DNA from: Flemingiibacterium sp045586505
GTDB lineage: Bacteria; Bacillota; Clostridia; Oscillospirales; CAG-272
Reading direction: 5' to 3'
NCBI GenBank assembly: GCA_045586505.1
Contig: JAZNAL010000021.1
Coordinates: 1 to 56,497 of the forward strand
DNA: 56,497 nucleotides
Made by a program: the position numbers and the translations under genes. Below the pieces are notes generated by a model. It was not told the DNA's origin, ran no database searches, and was given only the letters and a program-made list of their open reading frames with translations. Of the stretch, positions 1 to 7,911 are shown piece after piece (within the stretch, counting starts at the first letter, position 1; each line of letters begins with the position of its first letter).

Positions 1-99
1 TTCCTTGGGGCTGACAACAAGTACCTTGCTGATGAGACCCTTGCTCTTACCGCTGATAACAATAACGGAATCGCCGGTCTTAACATGTACTTTATTCAT
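1..99 (-). CDS. rplX: 50S ribosomal protein L24, N-terminal fragment (cut by window edge)
   Basis: Thirty-three codons are visible, starting with ATG at 99 (MNKVHVKTGDSVIVISGKSK), and the frame stays open through base 1. The KTGDSVxVxxGKxKG pattern is the KOW motif at the start of L24, an early assembly protein that binds 23S rRNA. An AAGGAGG site lies just upstream. The gene follows rplN directly, as expected in the S10 operon. Only the N-terminus is present, but motif and synteny agree. Confidence 0.93.
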   Translation of the reverse strand, partial: MNKVHVKTGDSVIVISGKSKGLISKVLVVSPKE

Positions 100-114
100 C
101 TGTCCTGTACCTCC

Positions 115-483
115 TTAAAGTGTCTCGGGAGCCAGGCTCAGAATCTTCAGGAAGTCCTTGTCGCGAAGCTCTCTTGCGACCGGCCCGAAGATACGAGTGC
201 CTCTGGGGTTCTTGTCTTCCTTGATGATGACGGCTGCGTTCTCATCGAAACGGATGTAGGTACCGTCATCACGGCGAACACCGCTTGCCGAGCGAACGAC
301 GACTGCCTTAACGACATCGCCCTTCTTTACTACTCCACCAGGAGCAGCCTTCTTGACCGAGCAAACGATAACGTCACCGATGTTGGCATATTTTCTGCCG
401 GTGCCGCCCAGGACGCGGATGCACATAAGCTCCTTTGCGCCTGTGTTGTCGGCAACCTTCATAAGACTCTGTTGCTGTATCAC
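115..483 (-). CDS. rplN: 50S ribosomal protein L14
   Basis: L14 of the large subunit binds 23S rRNA at the subunit interface and contacts L19. The protein reads MIQQQSLMKVADNTGAKEL and ends in SLAPETL. From the chosen start it is 122 residues, the usual length. The start is a GTG at 483: it is preceded by AAGGAGG at a 9-base spacing, and it aligns with the normal MIQ N-terminus. An upstream in-frame GTG at 510 would add nine residues and place the Shine-Dalgarno site inside the gene, so it was rejected. The gene lies between rpsQ and rplX in the S10 operon. Confidence 0.97.
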   Translation of the reverse strand: MIQQQSLMKVADNTGAKELMCIRVLGGTGRKYANIGDVIVCSVKKAAPGGVVKKGDVVKAVVVRSASGVRRDDGTYIRFDENAAVIIKEDKNPRGTRIFGPVARELRDKDFLKILSLAPETL

Positions 484-546
484 AGTGCTTATCCTCCTTA
501 GTTTCGGCACGCTACGACGTGCCTACTTAATTTTAAGCTCTTATAA

Positions 547-813
547 TTATTTTGCCTTCTCGATGATCTCAACGAGGCGCCATCTCTTGGTCTTGGAAAG
601 AGGTCTGGTTTCCATAACCTCTACCTTATCACCAACGCCGCACTCATTCTTTTCATCGTGAACATGGATCTTTACGGTGCGCTTGATAACCTTGCCGTAC
701 ATGGGATGCTTTACGTTGTCAAGGATTGCAACTACTGCAGTCTTGTCCATCTTATCGGAAACAACCATGCCGACACGGGTTTTTCTTAAGTTGCGCTCTG
801 CTGCTTCACTCAT
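547..813 (-). CDS. rpsQ: 30S ribosomal protein S17
   Basis: S17 is a primary 16S rRNA-binding protein of the small subunit with an OB fold. The 88-residue product contains the family core GMVVSDKMDKTAVV, the KRTVKIHVHDE strand and the CGVGDKVEVMETRPLSKTKRW block. The ATG at 813 has an AAGGAG site 7-8 bases upstream. It lies between rpmC and rplN in canonical order. Length and motifs are ordinary. Confidence 0.97.
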   Translation of the reverse strand: MSEAAERNLRKTRVGMVVSDKMDKTAVVAILDNVKHPMYGKVIKRTVKIHVHDEKNECGVGDKVEVMETRPLSKTKRWRLVEIIEKAK

Positions 814-833
814 GACTATTCTCCTTCCTTAAC

Positions 834-1022
834 TTACGCATTCTTTTCATTAAGAATGGTCATAACACGAGCGATGTCATGCTTAACATCCTGAATCTTG
901 TGAGGATTGTCAAGCTGGTTGATCGCGTGCTGGAAGCGGAGATTGAACAGCTCGTTCTTAAGCTCCTTAAGCTTTGCGGTGAGCTCATCGCAGGATAAAT
1001 TTCTAAGTTCTGCTGCTTTCAC
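834..1022 (-). CDS. rpmC: 50S ribosomal protein L29
   Basis: L29 is a small two-helix protein near the exit tunnel and binds signal recognition particle and trigger factor. The 62-residue product (MKAAELRNLSCDELTAKLKE, then ELFNLRFQHAINQLDNP) has the family's ELxxLxxEL and FNLRFQ signature. The start is a GTG at 1022, with GGGGAGG seven bases upstream and only three bases after the rplP stop, so the two genes are probably translationally coupled. Confidence 0.96.
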   Translation of the reverse strand: MKAAELRNLSCDELTAKLKELKNELFNLRFQHAINQLDNPHKIQDVKHDIARVMTILNEKNA

Positions 1023-1025
1023 GGC

Positions 1026-1451
1026 TTATTCCTCCCCTTCAGTAGTTTCTTTCTTAACGAACTTGGTCTTGATAGGCAGCTTGTGGCCTGCAAGACGCAT
1101 AGCTTCTCTTGCAACAGTCTCATCAACGCCGTCCATCTCGAACATTACGCGGCCGGGTTTAACAACCGCTACCCAGTACTCAGGCGAACCCTTACCGGAA
1201 CCCATTCGAGTTTCAGCAGGCTTCTCAGTTACGGGCTTATCAGGGAAAATCTTGATCCAGACCTGACCGCCACGTCTGATATAACGAGTCATAGCGATAC
1301 GGGCTGCCTCGATCTGGTTGCTTGTGATCCAAGCAGGCTCAAGAGCAACAAGACCATAAGTGCCGTTGCTGATAGTGTTGCCGCGGGAAGCCTTACCTGT
1401 AAGTCTGCCGCGCTGAACACGTCTGAATTTTACACGTTTTGGCATTAACAT
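1026..1451 (-). CDS. rplP: 50S ribosomal protein L16
   Basis: L16 helps position tRNAs in the A site and is a late assembly protein of the large subunit. The 141-residue product begins MLMPKRVKFRRVQRGR, contains the RGNTISNGTYGLVALEP block, and has the GSGKGSPEYWVAVVKPGRVMFE signature. The ATG at 1451 has AAGGAG upstream and lies five bases after the rpsC stop. The acidic tail (KKETTEGEE) is common in Clostridia. Confidence 0.97.
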   Translation of the reverse strand: MLMPKRVKFRRVQRGRLTGKASRGNTISNGTYGLVALEPAWITSNQIEAARIAMTRYIRRGGQVWIKIFPDKPVTEKPAETRMGSGKGSPEYWVAVVKPGRVMFEMDGVDETVAREAMRLAGHKLPIKTKFVKKETTEGEE

Positions 1452-1456
1452 GGTGA

Positions 1457-2236
1457 TTACTGCTCCTTTCTGCCGGAATTATGACGATCACCACGAGGTG
1501 CGCGATCGCCTCTGCGCTCACGACGGTCGCGGCGCTCGCCTCTGCCTTCCTTATCAAAGCTCTTGGGAGCCTTGGGCTGTTCGACAGCGACTCTTGCTGC
1601 TGCACCGTTGAGAACCTCACCTCTGTAGATCCATACCTTGATACCGATCTTACCGTAGGTGGTGTTTGCTTCATAGAAACCGTAGTCGATGTCGGCACGG
1701 AGTGTCTGAAGCGGAATAGTACCTTCATGATAGTGCTCAGTTCTCGCGATTTCTGCACCGCCGAGACGGCCGCCGCAGGAAATCTTGATACCCTTAGCAC
1801 CCAGCTTGATGGTTCTGCCGATGCACTGCTTCATAGCGCGGCGGAAACCGATTCTTCTTTCAAGCTGGCTTGCGATATTCTCAGCAACGAGCTGTGCGGA
1901 GAGGTCGGGAGACTTCACCTCAACAACGTTGACGGATACCGGCTTCTTAACAATGGACTCGATCTCGAGTCTTAACTTTTCGATCTCTGCGCCGCCCTTA
2001 CCGATGATTACGCCGGGCTTTGCGCAGTGGATGAAAATTCTAACCTTCTCCTGGTTGTCGCGTTCGATTTCGATCTTCGGAACACCGGCAGCCTGGAGCT
2101 TATTCTTGAGATACTTTCTCAGATTATAGTCGGATACAAGAGTGTCGCCGAACTCTTCGTCGCGAACGAACCATCTTGAATCCCAATTCTTGATAACGCC
2201 TACACGGAGACCGTGAGGATTAACTTTCTGACCCAT
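1457..2236 (-). CDS. rpsC: 30S ribosomal protein S3
   Basis: S3 forms part of the mRNA entry channel of the small subunit. The 259-residue product begins MGQKVNPHGLRVGVIKNWDS and has a KH domain with the GxxG loop in VIIGKGGAEIEKL (residues about 75-90), followed by the C-terminal S3 domain. The last 35 residues or so are a low-complexity basic tail with RRDRRERRGDR-type runs, longer than the Bacillus protein but common in Clostridia. The gene is normally placed between rplV and rplP. Confidence 0.97.
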   Translation of the reverse strand: MGQKVNPHGLRVGVIKNWDSRWFVRDEEFGDTLVSDYNLRKYLKNKLQAAGVPKIEIERDNQEKVRIFIHCAKPGVIIGKGGAEIEKLRLEIESIVKKPVSVNVVEVKSPDLSAQLVAENIASQLERRIGFRRAMKQCIGRTIKLGAKGIKISCGGRLGGAEIARTEHYHEGTIPLQTLRADIDYGFYEANTTYGKIGIKVWIYRGEVLNGAAARVAVEQPKAPKSFDKEGRGERRDRRERRGDRAPRGDRHNSGRKEQ

Positions 2237-2260
2237 TTGGCATTTGGCCTCCTTCTCTTA

Positions 2261-2605
2261 TTATTCTTTTTCCTTAACTGCGAGCGTAATATGGCTCGTT
2301 CTCTTCAGGATTCTGAACGCTCTGCCCTGTGCTCTGGGCATGATGCGCTTCAGAGTCGGACCGGGGCATACGAAGCACTCGGAAACGTAAAGCTTCGATG
2401 CGTCCATAGAGAAATTGTGTTCAGCATTTGCTACCGCGCTCTTGAGGAGCTTTATAAGATATTCGGATGCACTCTTGGGGGTATTCTTAAGAATAGCCAT
2501 CGCAGTTGCTACATCCTTACCTCTGATAAGATCAAGAACGATCTTAACCTTGCGAGGAGATATTCTTACATATTTCAGGTAAGCTTTTGCATCTCTGGAT
2601 TCCAT
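2261..2605 (-). CDS. rplV: 50S ribosomal protein L22
   Basis: L22 lines the peptide exit tunnel. The 114-residue product shows the family pattern from ISPRKVKIVLDLIRGKDVATA to PRAQGRAFRILKRTSHITLAV; the basic beta-hairpin that reaches into the tunnel lies around residues 80-105. The ATG at 2605 has an AGGGAGG-type site upstream. It lies between rpsS and rpsC in standard order. Confidence 0.97.
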   Translation of the reverse strand: MESRDAKAYLKYVRISPRKVKIVLDLIRGKDVATAMAILKNTPKSASEYLIKLLKSAVANAEHNFSMDASKLYVSECFVCPGPTLKRIMPRAQGRAFRILKRTSHITLAVKEKE

Positions 2606-2659
2606 TTTATTTCCTCCCTTCGCAAAAAGCGATAAACAGTTTGACTTTTAGTTCTTCAA

Positions 2660-2941
2660 TCAGTTGCCGTTGTTCGAGGTCTTGGAGCCCGCATGACCCT
2701 TAAAGGTTCTTGTGGGAGCGAACTCACCGAGCTTGTGACCTACCATGTCCTCGGTAACATATACCGGTACATGCTTACGTCCGTCGTGAACCGCGATCGT
2801 GTGACCAACGAATTCCGGGAAGATTGTAGAAGCACGGGACCATGTCTTGAGAACTTTCTTCTCGTTCTTTTCGTTCATGGCTTCGATTCTGTCAAAAAGC
2901 TTCTTTTCGACGAAAGGGCCTTTTTTAAGACTTCTACTCAT
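2660..2941 (-). CDS. rpsS: 30S ribosomal protein S19
   Basis: S19 sits in the head of the small subunit near the A-site finger. The 93-residue product begins MSRSLKKGPFVEKKL and includes TWSRASTIFPEFVGHTIAVHDGRKHVPVYVTEDMVGHKLGEFAPTR-type blocks, the full family signature at the usual length. It lies between rplB and rplV in the S10 operon. Confidence 0.97.
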   Translation of the reverse strand: MSRSLKKGPFVEKKLFDRIEAMNEKNEKKVLKTWSRASTIFPEFVGHTIAVHDGRKHVPVYVTEDMVGHKLGEFAPTRTFKGHAGSKTSNNGN

Positions 2942-2959
2942 ATTCAGTGCCTCCTTATC

Positions 2960-3790
2960 TTACTTGCCGTTTCTGGACTTTACAATGAACTTGTTGGTGC
3001 GAGCCTTCTTATTTCTGGTCTTGTAACCGTTGGTGGGCTTGCCCCAAGGAGTTACAGGAGTCGGACGACCGATGGGAGCACGTCCCTCACCACCACCGTG
3101 GGGGTGATCGCAGGGGTTCATTACGGAACCGCGAACGTGAGGACGGATACCTCTGTGACGGGTCTTACCTGCTTTACCGAGCTTAACATTCTCATGCTCG
3201 AGGTTGCCGACCTGACCGATGGTAGCCTTGCACTCCAGGCGAACGATTCTAACCTCGCCAGAGGGAAGTCTTACCTGAGCCATGCCGTTTTCCTTAGCCA
3301 TCAGCTGAGCAGCTGCGCCTGCGGAACGAACGAGCTGAGCGCCCTTACCGGGGTAAAGCTCAATGTTGTGGATAACAGTACCAACAGGGATATTTGCGAT
3401 CGGCAGGGTGTTACCAACCTTGATATCGGAGTTAGCACCGGAGTAGATTACGTCGCCGTCCGTGAGACCGGAAGGAGCGAGAACGTAGCTTCTTGTGCCG
3501 TCTTCATACTCAACAAGAGCGATATAAGCAGTTCTGTTGGGGTCGTACTCGATACCGATTACCTTAGCGGCTGCATCAAGAGTATTTCTCTTGAAGTCGA
3601 TGATTCTGTACTTCTGCTTGTTTCCGCCGCCTCTGTGACGAACGGTGATCTTACCGTAGCTGTTACGGCCTGCGTTCTTCTTAAGAGTTACAGTCAGCTT
3701 CTTCTCAGGGCTGAACTTTGTGATCTCCGCAAAGGAAGGATCGCTCATGTGACGAAGTGACGGAGTAGTGGGCTTGAAATTCTTAGACAT
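2960..3790 (-). CDS. rplB: 50S ribosomal protein L2
   Basis: L2 is one of the most conserved large-subunit proteins and supports the peptidyl-transferase centre and subunit joining. The 276-residue product contains NSYGKITVRHRGGGNKQKYR in its N-terminal OB domain and the DHPHGGGEGRAPIGRPTPVTPWG loop, which includes the conserved functional His. Length and placement are standard. The long antisense reading frame over this gene on the plus strand is a composition shadow. Confidence 0.98.
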   Translation of the reverse strand: MSKNFKPTTPSLRHMSDPSFAEITKFSPEKKLTVTLKKNAGRNSYGKITVRHRGGGNKQKYRIIDFKRNTLDAAAKVIGIEYDPNRTAYIALVEYEDGTRSYVLAPSGLTDGDVIYSGANSDIKVGNTLPIANIPVGTVIHNIELYPGKGAQLVRSAGAAAQLMAKENGMAQVRLPSGEVRIVRLECKATIGQVGNLEHENVKLGKAGKTRHRGIRPHVRGSVMNPCDHPHGGGEGRAPIGRPTPVTPWGKPTNGYKTRNKKARTNKFIVKSRNGK

Positions 3791-3808
3791 TTTAACACTC
3801 CTCCTTCA

Positions 3809-4102
3809 TTACATCATGCCGTCGAAGAACTCGATGGTCTTGGAGTCGGGCTTAAGAGTAACGATAGCCTTTTTCCACTCAGAGGTGTAACCCTGATGGT
3901 AACCGAGTCTCTTGGGCTTCTTCTTCATGTTGATGGTGTTAACGCTTTCAACGTCAACCTTGAAAAGCTCTTCAACCGCTGCTGCGATCTCAGCCTTTGT
4001 AGCATCAACCATTACCTTGAAGGTGTACTTCTTGTTCTGTGCAGCATCCATGCTGGCTTCGGTAATGATCGGCTTTACAATAATATCGTGAACCGTCTTC
4101 AT
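3809..4102 (-). CDS. rplW: 50S ribosomal protein L23
   Basis: L23 surrounds the tunnel exit and is the trigger-factor docking site. The 97-residue product begins MKTVHDIIVKPIITEASM, and NKKYTFKVMVDATKAEIAAAVEELFKV matches the family. Its ATG overlaps the rplD stop by one base (TAATG), so the pair is likely coupled. Confidence 0.97.
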   Translation of the reverse strand: MKTVHDIIVKPIITEASMDAAQNKKYTFKVMVDATKAEIAAAVEELFKVDVESVNTINMKKKPKRLGYHQGYTSEWKKAIVTLKPDSKTIEFFDGMM

Positions 4103-4725
4103 TATGCGTACACCTCCTCCATTTTTTCTGCCGCTGCCTTAGCTACGATGAACTTATCGCAGTTGAGGACATCGTAAACATTAAGTGTGTTTACGAGAGC
4201 GGTCTTAACGCCGGGAATGTTTGCCATGCTCTTTACGGTAACTGCATCGTTTTCAGCGAGGACTACGAGAGCCTTCTTCTCACTGCCGAGAGCCTTGAGC
4301 ATGTTGACCATGGTCTTGGTCTTGTACTCTGTGGTTGCGATGGTATCAACAACGATCATATCGCCGTCTGCAACCTTAGAGGAAAATGCGCTCTGGAGAG
4401 CGATTCTCTTAACCTTCTTGTTGATTTCGAAACGGTAGCTTCTGGGCTTAGGACCGAGAGCGATACCGCCGTGAACCCACTGAGGAGAACGGGTGGAACC
4501 CTGTCTTGCATGACCGGTACCCTTCTGCTTCCAGGGCTTCTTGCCGCCGCCGGAAACCTCGGAGCGGGTCTTGGTAGACTGTGTACCCTGTCTCTGATTA
4601 GCGAGGTAAGACTTAACAGCGATGTGGAGAACCGCACTGTTTACCTCTGCGCCGAATACAGCATCGGAAAGGCTGATCTCGCCTACTTCCTTGCCTGCCA
4701 TATCCATAACTTTCATGTTAGGCAT
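4102..4725 (-). CDS. rplD: 50S ribosomal protein L4
   Basis: L4 contacts the exit tunnel through its extended loop; in enterobacteria it also represses its own S10 operon through the leader mRNA. The 207-residue product has the loop GGGKKPWKQKGTGHARQGSTRSPQWVHGGIALGPKPRSY, typical of the family. It stands between rplC and rplW. Whether it acts on the long leader at about 5791-6049 is unknown; in Bacillus no such control is established. Confidence 0.97.
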   Translation of the reverse strand: MPNMKVMDMAGKEVGEISLSDAVFGAEVNSAVLHIAVKSYLANQRQGTQSTKTRSEVSGGGKKPWKQKGTGHARQGSTRSPQWVHGGIALGPKPRSYRFEINKKVKRIALQSAFSSKVADGDMIVVDTIATTEYKTKTMVNMLKALGSEKKALVVLAENDAVTVKSMANIPGVKTALVNTLNVYDVLNCDKFIVAKAAAEKMEEVYA

Positions 4726-4746
4726 AGTGATGTTTCCTCCTTCCGC

Positions 4747-5379
4747 TTATGCTTTTACAGAATCGCGGATAAATACGATGTTGCCGCGGGAACCGGGAAC
4801 AGCACCCTTGACTGCGATAATATTCTTTTCCGCATCAATCTTTACTACTTCCAGGTTCAGAACGGTGGACTTAACGTTACCGTACTGACCGGGCATATGC
4901 TTGTTCTTCTGGATTCTCGAAGGTGTGGAGTTCATACCAACGGAACCGATGTGACGGTGAACAGGACCGTTACCGTGGGTCATGCGCATTCTGTGCTGAC
5001 CCCATCTCTTGATAACGCCGGAATAACCGTGACCCTTGGAGGTACCTGTAATGTCGACCTTTTCGCCTGCGGCGAAGGTTTCGGCGGTAACCACGTCACC
5101 GATATTCATGGAAGCTGCGTCGTCAAGACGGAATTCCTTGAGGTGCTTCTTGTTATCAACACCTGCTTTTTTGAAATGACCGATTTCAGCCTTGGTCATA
5201 TGCTTTTCTTTGACTCCACCGAATCCGAGCTGAACTGCGTCGTAACCGTCATTGGTAGCGGTCTTCTTCTGAACTACAGTGCAGGGGCCGGCTTCGATAA
5301 CGGTTACCGGAATTACATTTCCGATCTCGTCGAAGATCTGAGTCATGCCGATCTTCTTGCCGATTATGGCTTTCTTCAT
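4747..5379 (-). CDS. rplC: 50S ribosomal protein L3
   Basis: L3 nucleates large-subunit assembly and reaches towards the peptidyl-transferase centre. The 210-residue product begins MKKAIIGKKIGMTQIFDE and has the signature GTSKGHGYSGVIKRWG and THGNGPVHRHIGSVGMNSTPSRI. AGGAGG precedes the ATG. About 100 bases separate it from rpsJ, the largest gap inside the operon; no separate promoter is obvious there. Confidence 0.97.
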   Translation of the reverse strand: MKKAIIGKKIGMTQIFDEIGNVIPVTVIEAGPCTVVQKKTATNDGYDAVQLGFGGVKEKHMTKAEIGHFKKAGVDNKKHLKEFRLDDAASMNIGDVVTAETFAAGEKVDITGTSKGHGYSGVIKRWGQHRMRMTHGNGPVHRHIGSVGMNSTPSRIQKNKHMPGQYGNVKSTVLNLEVVKIDAEKNIIAVKGAVPGSRGNIVFIRDSVKA

Positions 5380-5478
5380 TTTGTTTTCCTCCTAAGATTA
5401 TTGGTTGACGCTTTGAATTTCACTTTCGTGCTACGCCAACATGACCTTTGGTTTGCTCTTTCGAGCTGCCGTATGGGA

Positions 5479-5790
5479 TTAGAGCTTGATCTCTATCTCA
5501 ACGCCGGCGGGTAATTCAAGTCCCATCAGGGCTTCGACTGTCTTCTGCGAGGGCTTAACCACGTCGATGAGTCTCTTGTGAGTTCTAAGTTCAAACTGCT
5601 CGCGGCTGTCCTTATACTTGTGAACAGCACGAAGGATCGTAACGATCTCCTTCTCGGTAGGGAGCGGGATCGGACCGGAAACAGCTGCGCCGTTTCTCTT
5701 TGCGGTCTCTACGATCTTCTGAGCGGCCTGATCGACGAGAGTGTGATCGTAGCTTTTCAGACGAATTCTGATCTTTTCCTTGACTGCCAT
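5479..5790 (-). CDS. rpsJ: 30S ribosomal protein S10
   Basis: S10 is a small-subunit head protein and, with NusB, part of transcription antitermination complexes. The 103-residue product (MAVKEKIRIRLKSYDHTLVD, then GPIPLPTEKEIVTILRAVHKYKDSREQFELRTHKRLID) is full length. It is the first gene of the operon, and AAGGAGG precedes its ATG. Its transcript begins far upstream at the promoter at 6056-6084, leaving a leader of about 260 bases. Confidence 0.98.
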   Translation of the reverse strand: MAVKEKIRIRLKSYDHTLVDQAAQKIVETAKRNGAAVSGPIPLPTEKEIVTILRAVHKYKDSREQFELRTHKRLIDVVKPSQKTVEALMGLELPAGVEIEIKL

Positions 5791-6049
5791 TGCTTTTGCC
5801 TCCTTTTTAGTAATTGGAGGGCGATTTTTTCAAACACTGTGTCGGGTGTTTCCTGACTTCCCATACAAAAACCGCACTGACTCATCACTGAGAAAAACGC
5901 GGGTATGCGAAGCATAGAAACATACGGCACAAGTGCCTGATTGACAACGCCCGGTTAAATATCGGACATACTCCGGCGGAAATTACCCAGCAAAGACAGG
6001 CTTCGTATACTGTCTTGCTGCAACCTCCCGCCATTAAACGCACGTCAAC
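5791..6049 (-). ncRNA. Structured 5' leader of the S10 ribosomal protein operon
   Basis: This leader of about 260 nt lies between the consensus promoter and rpsJ and holds no gene. Read on the minus strand it contains a strong hairpin at 5988-6020 (CAGCAA and GACAG pairing with CTGTC and TTGCTG around the loop), a GGCAC/GTGCC stem at 5926-5937, a TATGC/GCATA stem at 5904-5916, and an AAACAC/GTGTTT stem at 5832-5851 followed by an A-rich stretch. The first hairpin is compact and looks designed. I cannot tie it to a named leader family; autoregulation is inference. Confidence 0.45.
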
Positions 6050-6055
6050 TCCTAC

Positions 6056-6084
6056 ATTATACAACACAATTTCACATTTGTCAA
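6056..6084 (-). promoter_or_regulatory. Consensus sigma-A promoter of the S10 operon
   Basis: On the minus strand TTGACA (6079-6084) and TATAAT (6056-6061) are separated by exactly 17 bases, a perfect housekeeping consensus, as expected for the most heavily transcribed operon in the window. Transcription should start near 6049. Confidence 0.9.
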
Positions 6085-6298
6085 TAGATTTTCAAAAAAA
6101 TATCACGACCTGCAAAAATAGATTATTGTAGGATTTTAGCTCACTTTTTTGTGCACATTGTATATTATGTCCGTGTTTTTCTAGTTAATCCCAAAACCAA
6201 GGATTTTTTTGAATTACCCGGCATTTGTTAACATCCTCTTCATATATGTGCGCTATAATACATACATAGTATATAATGATAAGGACGGTTTGCCTGAA

Positions 6299-7135
6299 AT
6301 GTTACGAAAAACCCCGATAGTTTTTTTCTTCCTCAGCATCGGAATGGCTGTTATAGCCGCTGCACTGCGCTGTGTGCTCACCCTGACAGCTCTTGATGCC
6401 CACTACGGTGTCTATGAAAGCGGATCCGCTTTGACGGTTATCTTCCATATTATATTAGCGGCAAGTGTCATCATCATTTCCGTCGCCGCAACACTCAAAG
6501 CACCGAAGCGCGACGCAAAGTATCTCATCCCTCGCTCCGACTTCACCGTATTTACTTCCTGCGCCGCCGCATTTCTGTTGGCTTTCGAATTATTCATTTC
6601 TCTCTACAATACACTCACCTCAAACACTGAGCCCGCGATTTTCGATATTCTCGAAATGTGCTTCTCGGTTCCCGCGATAGTATTCTTCCTCGCACTCGCA
6701 CTAACCACCAAAAGTCGCACTGCGGCGCTTGCGCTGACTTCGTTATTCCCCACCGCGTGGTGCGCGACCTGCCTTATTCGCATATACTTCGACAATTCCG
6801 TGCTTATGACCTCGCCCAATAAGATTCTCGGCGAGCTTGCACTGCTTGCGGCAATGCTTTACTTCCTCGTGGAGGCAAGGAATCAGCTCGGCATGACATC
6901 TCACCGCTTCTATCTTGCCGCGGCTTCGGCGGCACCCATTCTCCTCTTTACCTCGGCTGTCCCCAACCTGCTGTTTTCCGACAAGCTCTCCATCGGAACC
7001 TCCGACAGCTATATGCGCTATGCCATCGAAGCGGTGTTCGCGCTGTTTATCTGGGCAAGGCTTGCGGCATACGCAAAAGATCCGGAAATCCCCGATAATG
7101 CAGAGGCGATCGCAGAAATCGGAAACAACGACTAA
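6299..7135 (+). CDS. Hypothetical eight-helix membrane protein
   Basis: I do not recognise the family. The 278-residue product has about eight hydrophobic segments (for example TPIVFFFLSIGMAVIAAAL, SALTVIFHIILAASVIIISV and YMRYAIEAVFALFIWARLAAY) joined by short loops, and ends in an acidic tail, so it is an integral membrane protein. The start was set at ATG 6299 rather than the upstream frame from 6209, because the extra 30 residues fall on AT-rich promoter-like DNA with TATAAT at 6254 and 6273. The Shine-Dalgarno site is weak (AAGGA, 13 bases away). It stands alone on the plus strand between the r-protein operon and the convergent spoIIIA operon. Confidence 0.75.
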   Translation: MLRKTPIVFFFLSIGMAVIAAALRCVLTLTALDAHYGVYESGSALTVIFHIILAASVIIISVAATLKAPKRDAKYLIPRSDFTVFTSCAAAFLLAFELFISLYNTLTSNTEPAIFDILEMCFSVPAIVFFLALALTTKSRTAALALTSLFPTAWCATCLIRIYFDNSVLMTSPNKILGELALLAAMLYFLVEARNQLGMTSHRFYLAAASAAPILLFTSAVPNLLFSDKLSIGTSDSYMRYAIEAVFALFIWARLAAYAKDPEIPDNAEAIAEIGNND

Positions 7136-7153
7136 TCTCGAAAAGATAACATA

Positions 7154-7190
7154 AAAAATCGCTTTTGACTTTGCGTCAAAAGCGATTTTT
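7154..7190. terminator. Bidirectional terminator between the membrane protein and spoIIIAH
   Basis: A perfect 16-bp stem (7154-7169 with 7175-7190) encloses a five-base loop; A-runs on the left and T-runs on the right serve both strands. It separates convergent genes. Confidence 0.92.
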
Positions 7191-7202
7191 CACGTCTGTG
7201 TG

Positions 7203-7841
7203 TTACGCCTCAGTGTTCTGTTCAATGATCTTGATGCCAACGGGATCAATGCCCGCGTGTTCGTAGACGATCTCCTTGATCTGCGACAGCTCGTTGGGAA
7301 GTAAACCGTCCGAGCGGACAATGATGCTGGCACTGCCATCGCCGATAACCGCAACACAATCCTCAAAGCCCTTGGATTTGATGAGTGTTTCGATGTTGGA
7401 TTCGACCTGTATCTCCGATGCTATGCGGCTGATATCGTTTGATGCCTGCTCTTTTGCGGTCGCGTCAGCACTTGCACTGTCAACTACGGTCTGAAGCACT
7501 GCCAGCGCCTGATCCCGCGCCTGCCTTCTTGAAAGCTGTGCCGAGGCAAAGTAAGTATCGTTTACAAACGATGGGTCATCGCCCTCATACTCGGCAAGCC
7601 CTGCACCAAGCAACTCCCCTTCCCCCACTACGGGCTGTGAGTTTCCGAACATCACAAAATTGAGAATGACCGCCGCTCCGATAAGTGTAATGGAGCAGAT
7701 CACCACAAGATTTCGCATACCGATCTTTGCCGCCATATTTTTCAGTCCTTTGACGCCCTTCACAAAGCGATTCTCCTGCTTTGCGCATATAAGCTCCGCG
7801 CCTATCTCCGCGTCTGTTTCATGCCTGATATTTTCGTCCAT
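7203..7841 (-). CDS. spoIIIAH: Stage III sporulation protein AH
   Basis: SpoIIIAH is the mother-cell membrane protein whose extracellular ring-building domain pairs with forespore SpoIIQ to form the feeding channel. The 212-residue product has a cytoplasmic N-terminus, one membrane helix (NLVVICSITLIGAAVILNFVMF, about residues 44-65) and a C-terminal domain with the family stretch YFASAQLSRRQARDQALAVLQ and the IVRSDGLLPNELSQIKEIV core. It is last of the eight-gene operon, and AAAGGGG precedes the ATG. SpoIIQ is not in the window. Confidence 0.95.
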   Translation of the reverse strand: MDENIRHETDAEIGAELICAKQENRFVKGVKGLKNMAAKIGMRNLVVICSITLIGAAVILNFVMFGNSQPVVGEGELLGAGLAEYEGDDPSFVNDTYFASAQLSRRQARDQALAVLQTVVDSASADATAKEQASNDISRIASEIQVESNIETLIKSKGFEDCVAVIGDGSASIIVRSDGLLPNELSQIKEIVYEHAGIDPVGIKIIEQNTEA

Positions 7842-7911
7842 TATGGTTCCCCTTTCATAATAAATGTGTTACATAAATATGCCGCAAAACACGAAGTTAT
7901 GCAAGCAGTGA

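Noticed and set aside
2693..3760. 355-codon open frame on the plus strand
   Set aside because: It lies antisense to rplB and rpsS, which are certain genes; no ribosome-binding site or recognisable protein. It is a codon-bias shadow.
6209..6298. Thirty-residue N-terminal extension of the orphan membrane protein
   Set aside because: The segment is AT-rich, carries two TATAAT-like sequences and has no ribosome-binding site before its first ATG.
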